In this document: piece after piece, positions 20,111 through 28,865 of the stretch
Numbering within the stretch: the stretch's first letter is position 1
Layout of the letters: every line of letters begins with the position of its first letter
Assembly: GCF_009650765.1 (NCBI RefSeq)
Contig: NZ_CP045740.1
Span: forward strand, 2,294,001-2,358,000
DNA from: Streptomyces sp. SUK 48
GTDB taxonomy: Bacteria; Actinomycetota; Actinomycetes; Streptomycetales; Streptomycetaceae
Length of the DNA stretch: 64,000 nucleotides
Direction of reading: 5' to 3'
Notes under the pieces: generated by a model
Told to the model about the DNA's origin: nothing
The model's input: the letters and a program-made list of their open reading frames with translations, nothing else
Database searches by the model: none
Position numbers and translations under genes: made by a program

Positions 20111-21258
20111 ACGGGCACCTTCAGTGTCACCGCGAACCCCTCCTCGTCCGGCCCCGCGTCCAGCGAGCCGCCCAGCAGTTCCGCGCGCTCGCGCATACCG
20201 AGCAGACCGTACCCGCCGCCGGAGGACGTGAGGTCGCCGGGCCGTCCGCCCGAGTCCCGCACATTCAGCGTCACTTGGTGGTCGCTGTAGTCGAGGCGCA
20301 GGTCCACCTTGGCGCCCTGGGCGTGCTTGCGGACGTTCGTCAGCGCCTCCTGGGCCACCCGGCGCACGGCCTGGGACGCCTCGGCCGGCAGGGGTCTGGG
20401 CTCACCCGTGACAGTGACCGCCGCGCCTTCGGCCCCGCTGACGAGTTCGCCGAGGAAGTCCTCCAGCGGTGTCAGTTCGCCCCGCAGCGCGGACAGCGCC
20501 TGTCTGGTCTCGGCGAGGCCGTCGCGGGCCATGCCGCGGGCGGCCACCACCCGCTCCAGGATCCGCTCGCGGTCGGCGCCCCGCTCGATCAGCAGCCGGG
20601 CCGCCTCCAGGTGGACGAGCTGCGCGGAGAGGCTGTGGGCCAGCACATCGTGGATCTCGCGGGCGATCCTGGCCCGCTCGGCGAGTGCCGCGGACTCGGC
20701 CTCGGCGGCTCTCGCGGCCCGCTCCTGGTCGAGCAGCCGCTGTGCGTTGCCCCGGGCCTCAGCGTCCAGCCGCAGGACGTAGCCGGCCAGCGCCATGCCC
20801 ACGACCGAGGCGGCGGTGGTCAGCCAGACGTCGTTGTTGAAGGCGGAGTACGCGGCGAGGCCCGCCGAGGTCACCGGGGCCGCGGCGGCGAGCGGGAGCC
20901 GCTCCAGGGCGGTGATTCCGCAGCCGCACCACAGGACGAGGGCCAGTGCCCGGAATCCCGTGGCCTCGGCGGCGACCGCGATGCCCATGAGCGTCGCCAG
21001 CAGGATCAGGGAGGGGAGCAGTCGGTGCTGGTAGGTGGTGCGGAAGAAGGCCCAGCCGAGGAATCCGGCGACGACGACGCCCGCGAGGGCGGCGACCCCG
21101 GTCCAGGCGTCGACATGCTTCTGGTTGTACGCGCCCCACAGCAGCAGGGCGATCACCAGGATCCTGACGGCCCAGGCGAGCAGGCGGCGGGGGCGGGTGG
21201 TTCCGGCGCGGCCGAGCGCCTCTTTCGAGGGCCACCGCGTCCAGGCGTTCTCGGTCAC
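20107..21258 (-). CDS. Sensor histidine kinase (HisKA_3, NarL-type partner)
   Basis: A 383-residue kinase. About five N-terminal hydrophobic segments (30-165) carry no obvious extracellular domain, typical of intramembrane-sensing kinases. The HisKA_3 phosphoacceptor is in REIHDVLAHSLSAQ, followed by an HATPase domain with EALTNVRKHA and GYGLLGMRERAELLGG. It overlaps both neighbours by 4 bp, so the three genes are co-translated. The signal is unknown. Confidence 0.94.
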   Translation of the reverse strand: MTENAWTRWPSKEALGRAGTTRPRRLLAWAVRILVIALLLWGAYNQKHVDAWTGVAALAGVVVAGFLGWAFFRTTYQHRLLPSLILLATLMGIAVAAEATGFRALALVLWCGCGITALERLPLAAAAPVTSAGLAAYSAFNNDVWLTTAASVVGMALAGYVLRLDAEARGNAQRLLDQERAARAAEAESAALAERARIAREIHDVLAHSLSAQLVHLEAARLLIERGADRERILERVVAARGMARDGLAETRQALSALRGELTPLEDFLGELVSGAEGAAVTVTGEPRPLPAEASQAVRRVAQEALTNVRKHAQGAKVDLRLDYSDHQVTLNVRDSGGRPGDLTSSGGGYGLLGMRERAELLGGSLDAGPDEEGFAVTLKVPV

Positions 21259-21806
21259 AGGCGCTCCTCTCCGGCGGGCCTGCCGTCACCGTACGCCGCG
21301 GCGGGACGGCTCGTGGCGCCGAGAGGCTGGGTGGTCAGCGGCTTACGAGCGCCGAGGGTGCTCGCACGCCAGGTCAGGATCCCGGCGCGGACCAGCAGGG
21401 AGGCGGCGAAGCCGAGGAGCAGGCCGGAGCTGTGCTGGTGCAGGCCGAAGGCGGCGCCGAGGGCGAAGACGCCGATGCGCAGGGCGATGCCGGCGATCCA
21501 GACGGCGGCGCTCGCCTTGGTGCCCTTGCTCCACACCGCGCCGTCCGGCTCGGTCCAGATGTGCGTGGTCCAGGCCCAGCCCGCGCCCATGGCCAGGCCG
21601 ATGAGCAGTTCCACGGCGAGCAGTGCGGCGGACCCGACGCGGTGATGGGCGTCGAGGATGCCGGGTTCGCGCAGCGCTATGACCCCGAGGATCAGGGGCA
21701 GCAGCCACCAGCGGCGGTCCGTGTCGATCGGGCGTGCGCGGAACTGGCGTGCCAGCACGAGCGCGACGACGGCCACGATCACCAGTGCGTTGGCGAGCCC
21801 CACCAT
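21255..21806 (-). CDS. DUF1453-like integral membrane protein
   Basis: 183 residues with five to six hydrophobic segments. It resembles CcdC/DUF1453-type small membrane proteins. It is the first gene of the operon with the NarL-type kinase and regulator; its stop overlaps the kinase start by 4 bp. It may be a sensory or target component of that system, inferred from position only. GGAGGATCTG precedes the start. Confidence 0.82.
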   Translation of the reverse strand: MVGLANALVIVAVVALVLARQFRARPIDTDRRWWLLPLILGVIALREPGILDAHHRVGSAALLAVELLIGLAMGAGWAWTTHIWTEPDGAVWSKGTKASAAVWIAGIALRIGVFALGAAFGLHQHSSGLLLGFAASLLVRAGILTWRASTLGARKPLTTQPLGATSRPAAAYGDGRPAGEERL

Positions 21807-21935
21807 CAGATCCTCCGTGAGCGAGAAGTCGTTCGCCGGGAGCGAGTGCTGCCCGACGCTTCGAAGTTACGGAAATTCGCAGGTCGGGAGATCGGAGCCC
21901 GGGTGGATCACAGGTGGAGAGCTTGACGGACGTAC

Positions 21936-21953
21936 CTCCACCCAGGGGTGGAG
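21936..21953. promoter_or_regulatory. Inverted repeat in the 349-bp gap upstream of the NarL-type operon
   Basis: CTCCACCCAGGGGTGGAG has perfect 8-bp arms around AG, 130 bp above the operon start; it is an operator or hairpin candidate. The rest of the gap (21807-22155) holds only short repeats, such as GGATCTGACGGGC twice (about 22071-22098) and GGCTGGCTGCGG twice. No gene is seen. Confidence 0.4.
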
Positions 21954-22155
21954 ACGGGCCAGGGTGAGGTCCCGGCGGGGGTGAGGGTCCCGGCGGGGTG
22001 GGGCGGCGGGCGCGTGTCCGGCCGACCCCGCGCAGGGGGCCAGGTCGTGGCGGGTCGGATCCCACAGGCCGGATCTGACGGGCTGGATCTGACGGGCCGG
22101 GCCTTGCACGGCACCGGCCCCGCTGGCTGCGGGCTGGCTGGCTGCGGGCCGGCGG

Positions 22156-22806
22156 TCAGTCGGCCGGAGAGTCACCCACGTCTCCGCCGGTACCCGGGCC
22201 GTGAGGCTCCTCTGCCCGGGAGAGACCGGCGATGATCAGGCCGAGGGCGAATTCGAAGCGCTGGTCGAAGCTGTCGGGGCCGACGTGCGGCAGGACCTGG
22301 GCCAGGGCCGGGTAGCTGGCGGCCGGGGTCTGGTCCGGGTGGAGGGCCGGCGCGGTTTCCTGGGCGGCCTGCTGTTCCTGGGTGAGGCCCAGGGTCAGAT
22401 AGAAGATCGACCAGTGCGTCCACGCGGCCGTGCGCGGCGAATGGCCGGCCGCGAGCAGGGTGGCGATCACGGCGTCGGCGTAGCGCAGCGTGTGCGGCTC
22501 GGCCGCGAAGACGCCCGCGACCATCTTGGCGGCGTCGCGGTGGGAGAGCAGTGCCGCGCGGCAGCGGCGGCTCAGTTCCCTGAGCCGGTCGGGGAACGCC
22601 TCGGGCAGCGGCTCGTCGAGGCAGTGCGCGAGGAGTTCGTCGGAGGCGAGTTCGAGCAGGCGGCCCTTGCTGGAGGCGTGCCAGCGGACGGTGTTGTGCT
22701 GCACGCCGAGCCGGGTCGCGACGGCGCGCATGGTCACGCCGTCCAGGCCGTGCTCGTCGAGGACTGCCAGCGTGGCGGCGACGATCTCGCCCCGTGTCGT
22801 ACCCAT
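22156..22806 (-). CDS. TetR-family transcriptional repressor
   Basis: 216 residues. The N-terminal HTH contains MRAVATRLGVQHNTVRWHASSK, and the C-terminal ligand domain is of the TetR_C type with SHRDAAKMVAGVF. ATG at 22806 has GGAGAGG upstream. It is divergent from a flavin monooxygenase gene, and two 15-bp palindromes lie between the genes, the classic layout for a TetR repressor controlling a drug-modifying enzyme or itself. The inducer is probably the monooxygenase substrate. Confidence 0.93.
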   Translation of the reverse strand: MGTTRGEIVAATLAVLDEHGLDGVTMRAVATRLGVQHNTVRWHASSKGRLLELASDELLAHCLDEPLPEAFPDRLRELSRRCRAALLSHRDAAKMVAGVFAAEPHTLRYADAVIATLLAAGHSPRTAAWTHWSIFYLTLGLTQEQQAAQETAPALHPDQTPAASYPALAQVLPHVGPDSFDQRFEFALGLIIAGLSRAEEPHGPGTGGDVGDSPAD

Positions 22807-22854
22807 TGATGCGCCTCTCCGGTCGGCTCGCGCGCCTTGCCGCGCCAACCCCTG

Positions 22855-22903
22855 TTGTCCAATGGACAATTCTAGGGCATCCTCACTGTTGTCCAACGGA
22901 CAA
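22855..22903. promoter_or_regulatory. Two TetR-type operators
   Basis: TTGTCCAATGGACAA (22855-22869) is a perfect palindrome about its centre. TTGTCCAACGGACAA (22889-22903) differs by one base near the centre. Centres are 34 bp apart, both between the divergent repressor and monooxygenase starts. Confidence 0.82.
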
Positions 22904-22918
22904 GAGTGAGAGGAAGTG

Positions 22919-24397
22919 ATGGTCATGCTCGACGTGCTGATCGCCGGGGCGGGCCCGGTGGGGCTCTGGCTGGCCGCGGAGCTGCGCCTGCACGGGGTGG
23001 AGGTGACCGTCGTGGAACGCCGGGCGGCACCGGACGGACGGTCGCGCGCGGTCGGCATGCAGGCGGGCACGCTCGACACCTTCGCCACCCGCGGGCTCGC
23101 GGAGCGGTTCATCGAACGGGGCACCCCGGTGCCGACCGGCCACTTCGGGGCGGCGACGACCAGGCTGGACTTCTCCACGACCGGAGCGGTGCACCCGTTC
23201 ATGCTGGCGCTCGGCCAGTCCGTCACCGAACAGCTCCTGGAGGAGCACGCGGTCGCCGTGGGCGCCCGGGTGCTGCGCGGCGCTGAAGTCGTCTCGCTCA
23301 CCCAGGGACCGGACGCCGTCGAGGTGGTGATCCGGGGCGACGGCACCCACCGGACCGAGCGGGCCCGCTGGGTGGTGGGCTGCGACGGCACCCGCAGCGC
23401 GGTGCGCCGGGCGGCCGGCATCGACTTCCCGGGCCGGGACACCACGTTGACCGGGTGGCTCGCCGACGTCGAGCTGGACGACCCGCCCACCGCGCCGCTC
23501 GCCGCCGCCGGGCCCGCCGGTTCGTTGCTGGCGGCCCCAATTGGCGACGGCGTCCACCGGCTGGCGGGCCTGTCCACGGCCACCATGCACCGCGGCGCCG
23601 GAGAAGCGCTCACCCTAGAAGAGGTGCGCGAGCAGACCCGGGCGCTCCTGGGACGCGATCTGGGCATCCGCAACCCCCGGTGGCTGTCGCGCTACGGCAA
23701 CGCCACCCGCCAGGCCGCGCGGTACCGGGCCGGACGGGTACTGGTGGCCGGGGACGCGGCGCACATGTTCTTCCCGGCCGGTGGGCAGGGCATGAACCTC
23801 GGCATCCAGGACGCCACCAACCTGGGCTGGAAGCTGGCCGCCACCCTTCAGGGGCGGGCCGCCGACGGACTGCTCGACAGCTACGACACCGAGCGCCGGC
23901 CGGCCGCCCGCGCCGTCATCGACAACACTCGGGCGCAGCTCGCCCTGTTCGCGGCGGCGAGCCCGGAGCAGATCGCGCTGCGCGAGGTCTGGTCCGCCGC
24001 GCTGGCCGAGCCGCGGACCAACCGCCAGTGGGCCCGCAGGATCGCCGGCTTCGACGACCCACTGCCCGCTGACATCGCACCCGGCGGGCACCCGCTGGAC
24101 GGCACGCGGCTGGCGGGCCTCGCCCTGGACTCGGCCGAAACGCCCACCGCCCACCCGTTGATGCACCGCGGCCGGCCGTTGCTGCTGGACCTCGGCGGGA
24201 CGCGGACGCCGTGTGCCGCGGGTGGTCCGGAACAGCGGACGGTCACCGTCGACACCGAAGCCTCGGATCGGATCTGGCGGGACGTCACCGCCGTTCTGAT
24301 CCGGCCGGACGCCCGGATCGCCTGGGCCGGCACCGACACCGACCCGCGGCGCCGGGCCACGGGCTGCCGCACCGCCCTGCGCACTCTGTACCGCTGA
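22919..24397 (+). CDS. FAD-dependent aromatic monooxygenase (class A)
   Basis: 492 residues. The FAD-binding GAGPVG lies near the N-terminus, the NAD(P)H-linked DG motif is in VVGCDGTRSAVRRAAG, and the GD motif is VLVAGDAAHMFFPAGGQGMN. The C-terminal thioredoxin-like tail is characteristic of polyketide hydroxylases and of rifampicin/tetracycline-inactivating monooxygenases. It probably hydroxylates a phenolic or polyketide compound. ATG at 22919 sits after GAGAGGA; GTG 22916 is adjacent. Repressed, by inference, by the divergent TetR protein. Confidence 0.9.
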   Translation: MVMLDVLIAGAGPVGLWLAAELRLHGVEVTVVERRAAPDGRSRAVGMQAGTLDTFATRGLAERFIERGTPVPTGHFGAATTRLDFSTTGAVHPFMLALGQSVTEQLLEEHAVAVGARVLRGAEVVSLTQGPDAVEVVIRGDGTHRTERARWVVGCDGTRSAVRRAAGIDFPGRDTTLTGWLADVELDDPPTAPLAAAGPAGSLLAAPIGDGVHRLAGLSTATMHRGAGEALTLEEVREQTRALLGRDLGIRNPRWLSRYGNATRQAARYRAGRVLVAGDAAHMFFPAGGQGMNLGIQDATNLGWKLAATLQGRAADGLLDSYDTERRPAARAVIDNTRAQLALFAAASPEQIALREVWSAALAEPRTNRQWARRIAGFDDPLPADIAPGGHPLDGTRLAGLALDSAETPTAHPLMHRGRPLLLDLGGTRTPCAAGGPEQRTVTVDTEASDRIWRDVTAVLIRPDARIAWAGTDTDPRRRATGCRTALRTLYR

Positions 24398-24901
24398 GCG
24401 TGCCCGATGCGCCGACTCGCCGGACAGCACCGGTCCGTCGGTGCGGTGGGCCGGTGCGACCGGGCGGGGGTACGGTTCGGCTGAACCTGGCCGAGGGCGA
24501 GCTGCCAGAGGGGGTCGGGTGGGTGGCGTACAAAGCCGAGGGGGTTGTCGTACAAAACCGCAGGACCGCCCCGCACGTTCCTACAGGCTGAACATGTGGG
24601 GCCAGGGGGAAGCCGTCGGGAGCCGACCCGTAAGCCGGACCAGGCCGGCCCAAACCGCTCCTCGGTCACCGGTCCAAGCCGACCCGCACCCGGCCCCGCT
24701 CGGGCCCACGCCCCCAAGCCGCACTCACCCGAACCATCGGGGCGTGCCGCTTCCGGGACGTGGAGGCACCCCTCAGAGCAGGGCGCCGAGGGGGCCCAGG
24801 AATCCCCCGGCCCCCTCCCAGCCCAGTTTGTGCGACCTCAGGTGTACGACCTCAGACGAACCCGCCCCAGCCAGAGCACTCACCCCAGCCCGCCGCAGCC
24901 G
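24398..24901. other. 504-bp gap between convergent genes, no gene recognised
   Basis: The monooxygenase and parE converge here. The sequence is GC-rich without a convincing coding frame. The only visible repeat is GTACAAA, twice about 24 bp apart near 24530-24560. Confidence 0.5.
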
Positions 24902-27025
24902 TCACGCGTCGATCCGCGACCGGTCCAATGTCGCCGCCGAGCTGGAGATGAACTCCTTGCGAGGGGCCACATCGTTGCCCATCAGGAGATCGAAGACCTG
25001 TTCGGCGGCTTCGAGGTCGGCGAGGTTGATGCGGCGCAGGGTGCGGTGGCGGGGGTCCATGGTGGTCTCGGCCAGCTGGTCGGCGTCCATCTCGCCGAGG
25101 CCCTTGTAGCGCTGGATGGAGTCCTTGTAGCGGACGCCCTTGGTCTGGAACTCCATGAGCTTGTCGCGCAGCTCGCGGTCCGAGTACGTGTAGACGTACT
25201 TGTCCTGGCCCTTCTTCGGCTGGACGACCTCGATGCGGTGCAGCGGCGGCACCGCGGCGAAGACACGCCCGGCCTCGACCATGGGCCGCATGTAGCGCTG
25301 GAACAGCGTGAGCAGCAGGCAGCGGATGTGGGAGCCGTCCACATCGGCGTCGGTCATCATGATGATCTTGCCGTAGCGGGCCTGGTCGATGTCGAAGGTG
25401 CGGCCCGAGCCCGCTCCTATGACCTGGATGATCGCGCCGCACTCGGCGTTCTTGAGCATGTCGGTCACGGACGAGCGCTGCACGTTGAGGATCTTGCCGC
25501 GGATCGGCAGCAGGGCCTGGAACTCGGAGTTCCGCGCCAGCTTGGCGGTGCCGAGCGCGGAGTCGCCCTCGACGATGAACAGCTCACTGCGGTCGACGTC
25601 GTCGCTGCGGCAGTCGGCGAGCTTGGCCGGCAGGGACGAGGACTCCAGGGCCGTCTTGCGCCGCTGGGCGTCCTTGTGCTGGCGGGCCGCGACACGCGTC
25701 CTGGCGGCGGCGACCACCTTCTCCATGACGACACGGGCCTGCGCCGCCGCGTCCCGCTTGGTGGCGGTCAGGAACGCCTTCAGCTCCTTGGTGACCACCT
25801 GGTTCACGATGCGGCGGGCCGCCGAGGTGCCGAGGACCTCCTTGGTCTGGCCCTCGAACTGCGGCTCGGCCAGGCGCACGGTGACGACCGCGGTGAGGCC
25901 CTCCAGGGCGTCGTCCTTGACGACATTGTCCTCGGCCACGCGCAGCATCTTCTTGGCGCGCAGCACGTCGTTCATCGTCTGTGTGAGGGCCTGCTCGAAG
26001 CCGGAGACATGGGTGCCGCCCTTGGGGGTGGCGATGATGTTGACGAAGGACCGCAGCTTCGTGTCGTAGCCCGTGCCCCAGCGCAGGGCGATGTCGACGC
26101 CCAGTTCGCGGGCGACCTCGGTCGGGGTCATCTGGCCGTGCTCGTCCAGGACGGGGACGGTCTCCTTGAAGGTGCCCTTGCCGGAGAAGCGGAGTACGTC
26201 GCACACCGGCTTGTCGCTCGCCAGGTACTCGCAGAACTCGCTGATGCCGCCGTCGAAGCGGAAGGACTCCTCACCCTTGCTGCCGCCCTCGCCCAGGCCG
26301 TACTCGTCGCGGACGACGATGGTCAGGCCGGGCACCAGGAAGGCGGTCTGCCGGGCGCGCTGGTGCAGCGTGTCCAGGTTGAGCTTGGCGTCCTTGAGGA
26401 AGATCTGCCGGTCCGCCCAGTAGCGCACCCGGGTGCCGGTGCGGGTCTTGGGGACCTTCTTCGCCTTGCGCAGACCGCTCTTGGCCTCGAACTTCGCGTC
26501 CGCGCCGGCGCCCGTGAAGGCGCCCGGCACGCCGCGCCGGAAGCTGATGGCATGGGTGTTGCCGCTGCGGTCCACCTCGATGTCGAGGCGGGCGGAGAGG
26601 GCGTTGACCACGGAGGCGCCGACGCCGTGCAGACCGCCGGAGGCGGCGTACGAGCCGCCGCCGAACTTGCCGCCCGCGTGGAGCTTGGTCATGACGACCT
26701 CGACGCCGGACAGGCCGGTCTTGGGCTCCACGTCCACGGGGATGCCGCGGCCGTTGTCCCGGACCTCCACGGACGCGTCGTCGTGGAGGATCACCTCGAT
26801 GTGGTCGCAGTAGCCGCCGAGGGCTTCGTCCACCGAGTTGTCGATGATCTCCCACAGGCAGTGCATCAGGCCGCGGCTGTCGGTCGAGCCGATGTACATG
26901 CCCGGACGCTTGCGCACCGCCTCGAGGCCCTCGAGGACGAGCAGGTGCCGCGCGGTGTAGTTGGAACCGTCGCGGTCTGCTCCTGCCAGCAGAGCTGTGG
27001 ACGGCACGGACGTATCGGCGGTCAC
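24902..27025 (-). CDS. parE: DNA topoisomerase IV subunit B
   Basis: A 707-residue GHKL ATPase subunit that powers decatenation with ParC. ATPase motifs include EIIDNSVDEA, DNGRGIPVD and GGLHGVGASVVNALS. The Toprim domain contains EGDSALGTAK and MTDADVDGSHIR. The C-terminus has the PMVEAGRVFAAVPPLH and RYKGLGEMDADQL segments. Length and the lack of a long GyrB-type insert fit ParE. Divergent from a small zinc-binding protein gene across a 439-bp regulatory gap. Confidence 0.95.
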   Translation of the reverse strand: MTADTSVPSTALLAGADRDGSNYTARHLLVLEGLEAVRKRPGMYIGSTDSRGLMHCLWEIIDNSVDEALGGYCDHIEVILHDDASVEVRDNGRGIPVDVEPKTGLSGVEVVMTKLHAGGKFGGGSYAASGGLHGVGASVVNALSARLDIEVDRSGNTHAISFRRGVPGAFTGAGADAKFEAKSGLRKAKKVPKTRTGTRVRYWADRQIFLKDAKLNLDTLHQRARQTAFLVPGLTIVVRDEYGLGEGGSKGEESFRFDGGISEFCEYLASDKPVCDVLRFSGKGTFKETVPVLDEHGQMTPTEVARELGVDIALRWGTGYDTKLRSFVNIIATPKGGTHVSGFEQALTQTMNDVLRAKKMLRVAEDNVVKDDALEGLTAVVTVRLAEPQFEGQTKEVLGTSAARRIVNQVVTKELKAFLTATKRDAAAQARVVMEKVVAAARTRVAARQHKDAQRRKTALESSSLPAKLADCRSDDVDRSELFIVEGDSALGTAKLARNSEFQALLPIRGKILNVQRSSVTDMLKNAECGAIIQVIGAGSGRTFDIDQARYGKIIMMTDADVDGSHIRCLLLTLFQRYMRPMVEAGRVFAAVPPLHRIEVVQPKKGQDKYVYTYSDRELRDKLMEFQTKGVRYKDSIQRYKGLGEMDADQLAETTMDPRHRTLRRINLADLEAAEQVFDLLMGNDVAPRKEFISSSAATLDRSRIDA

Positions 27026-27464
27026 GCGGTTCGCTCCTCGCTGAATTTCAGGTTGCCCCCTTCTGGGTAAGGGGGAGGCTTCGGTTGCCCGTCAGAGGGT
27101 ACCGAGGCCAGGTAGAGCCGGTGTAGCGCGACCCTCGTCGGCTACTCAGACTAGTCCAGGCTCGTATACACGTTCGATCCCTCGTTGGGGTGAAGTGCAT
27201 ATCACGTTCCCTTGGAGGCATGAACCATTTAGGCTCCGGGCACGTCCTCTTGAACAACCGGCAAGCCAGCCGGGAGGACCGAGATACTAGACAGCGCGAA
27301 CCCGTAAGCATCCCCAACACGCACTACGGCACATTCGCCGCCAACCGGCAGCAGACAGCCGCCCCGGAAAATTTTTTCCAGGAAAAGCCACGAGCGGGAA
27401 CGTTTTCGGGCTGGTTGGATGTTGACCCTGGTACGACAGCTCGTCGAGCTAGAGAAGAGGCGAC
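27026..27464. promoter_or_regulatory. Divergent promoter region of parE and the small zinc-protein gene
   Basis: The 439-bp gap is much more AT-rich than its surroundings. It contains GGAAAA-TT-TTTTCC (27366-27379) followed by AGGAAAAG and a GAACGTTTTC element near 27400. A TTGACC at about 27422 could be a -35 for the zinc-protein gene. No convincing ORF with a ribosome binding site is present. Confidence 0.45.
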
Positions 27465-27695
27465 GTGACTACTGTTCTGACCCCCGCGAGCCCGCTGACG
27501 GCCGCTGATCGCTGCGACCGCTGCGGCGCCCAGGCATACCTGCGCGTCGTCCTGCTCAGCGGCGGAGAGCTGCTCTTCTGCGCCCACCACGGTCGCAAGT
27601 TCGAGCCGGAACTCAAGAAGATCGCCGCTGAGATACAGGACGAGACGGAGCGGCTGACGACCGCCCCGAGCACCGCTTCCGAAGAAGAGCGCTGA
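27465..27695 (+). CDS. Small zinc-binding protein (DUF7455-like)
   Basis: 76 residues: a variable N-terminus, then CDRCGAQAYLRVVLLSGGEL, then CAHHGRKFEPELKKIAAE. The pattern CxxC...CxxH fits a single zinc knuckle. GTG at 27465 has GAAGAGG upstream. Found next to parE and close to the principal sigma gene in Streptomyces; the function is unknown. Confidence 0.88.
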   Translation: MTTVLTPASPLTAADRCDRCGAQAYLRVVLLSGGELLFCAHHGRKFEPELKKIAAEIQDETERLTTAPSTASEEER

Positions 27696-27737
27696 ATCTC
27701 GCACGGACGACGAGCCGATACCGGCACAGGCCGGTGA

Positions 27738-27772
27738 ACGGGCGGCCGCTCCTCTGTGGAGCGACCGCCCGT
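27738..27772. terminator. Intrinsic terminator
   Basis: A 15-bp stem (ACGGGCGGCCGCTCC with GGAGCGACCGCCCGT, one mismatch) and a 5-nt loop, between the small zinc-protein gene and the convergent serine protease gene. Confidence 0.75.
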
Positions 27773-27804
27773 GCTCATACCCTGATCACCCCCGCGCAAG
27801 GCCC

Positions 27805-28710
27805 TCAGGAGCTCCCATGGGGCCTCTCGCGGGCTTTCGTGGGCGCCGTGGGTGCTTTCCCGTCCGCGCCGTCCCCGCCCGTCCCGAGGGCGCGTACGAC
27901 CTCGGAGACACGGGTGTAGACGCCGGGGCTCCCGGCCCGCCCGCAGCCGCTGCCCCAGGAGACGAGACCGATCAGCCGCCCGCCGGCCACCAGCGGGCCG
28001 CCGCTGTCCCCCTGGCACGCGTCCGGCCCACCGGCGGCCTCTCCCGCGCAGAGCATGCTGGCGGCCCGGTAGACGCCGTCAGGGCCGCCCGGATAGGCGC
28101 GGCCGCAACGGTCGTCGGCGAGCACATGCACATCCGCGGCGTGGAGCCGGTGCGCGTAGGCACCGCCGCCGGTCAGATCGCCCCAGCCGGAGACCAGGGC
28201 CTTGGTGCCCGGCGCGTAGGCCGGGTCACCCGGTCCCGCCATGGCGATGACCGCGCTCTGCGGCAGCGGTTCGGCGAGCGTGACGACGGCGAAGTCGCCG
28301 GAGTTCGTCGCGCCGTCGAAGCCCGGATTGACCTGGACGTCCTTGACGGCGATCTCCTGGCCCTCGTCGGACAGCAGATCCGTGCGGCCCGTGATCACCT
28401 TGAGGTCGCGCACCCGGCCGGGTGGCGCCCCGAGGACGTCGTCGTTCATGCAGTGGGCGGCCGTGAGCACCGTGGTGCGGGCGATGGCCACGCCGCCGCA
28501 GAACTGGCCCGCACGGGTGCCTCCGAACCGGTCACGGCTGGACAGCGCCACCGTCCACGGGGCCTGCGACACGTCGATGGGGAATCCCCCGACGACCACG
28601 CTCCGGACCGCCGCGGGCGCCGCCGTGAACGCGCTCACCAGGGGTATGGCGGTGACGGTGGCCGCGAGGACGAGCGGCCGGATCAGTGCACGGCCAAGGG
28701 AACGGCGCAT
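27805..28710 (-). CDS. Secreted trypsin-like serine protease (S1)
   Basis: 301 residues. The signal peptide (about 1-35) is followed by an S1 domain starting VVGGFPIDVSQAPWTV. The catalytic triad is visible in LTAAHC, GDFAVVTLAE and CQGDSGGPL, with the Trp in VSWGSGCG and six cysteines for disulfides. The Asp in GPDACQGDSGGP suggests trypsin-like specificity for Lys/Arg. The C-terminal tail is charged and low-complexity. ATG at 28710 has GAGGAG upstream. Monocistronic between two terminators. Confidence 0.93.
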   Translation of the reverse strand: MRRSLGRALIRPLVLAATVTAIPLVSAFTAAPAAVRSVVVGGFPIDVSQAPWTVALSSRDRFGGTRAGQFCGGVAIARTTVLTAAHCMNDDVLGAPPGRVRDLKVITGRTDLLSDEGQEIAVKDVQVNPGFDGATNSGDFAVVTLAEPLPQSAVIAMAGPGDPAYAPGTKALVSGWGDLTGGGAYAHRLHAADVHVLADDRCGRAYPGGPDGVYRAASMLCAGEAAGGPDACQGDSGGPLVAGGRLIGLVSWGSGCGRAGSPGVYTRVSEVVRALGTGGDGADGKAPTAPTKARERPHGSS

Positions 28711-28778
28711 GTCGACTCCTCACTCAGGGTGGTGACTGGAGACCCCAGAGTGATCCACATGCTCTCCGCTCGCAGCAC

Positions 28779-28813
28779 GAAGGCCCGGCTCCCACGAGGG
28801 GATCCGGGCCTTC
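28779..28813. terminator. Intrinsic terminator downstream of hrdB
   Basis: GAAGGCCCGG pairs with CCGGGCCTTC (10 bp) across a 15-nt loop, between the start of the protease gene and the end of hrdB. Confidence 0.7.
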
Positions 28814-28865
28814 GGCGGCTACGACCGGCCCTGTGGGCCGGACCGCCGACTGGCGGACCAGCCGA

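Noticed and set aside
27190..27468. A 92-codon open frame in the parE divergent gap
   Set aside because: Start codon lacks a properly spaced ribosome site, the codon use is atypical, and it overlaps the real start of the small zinc-protein gene.
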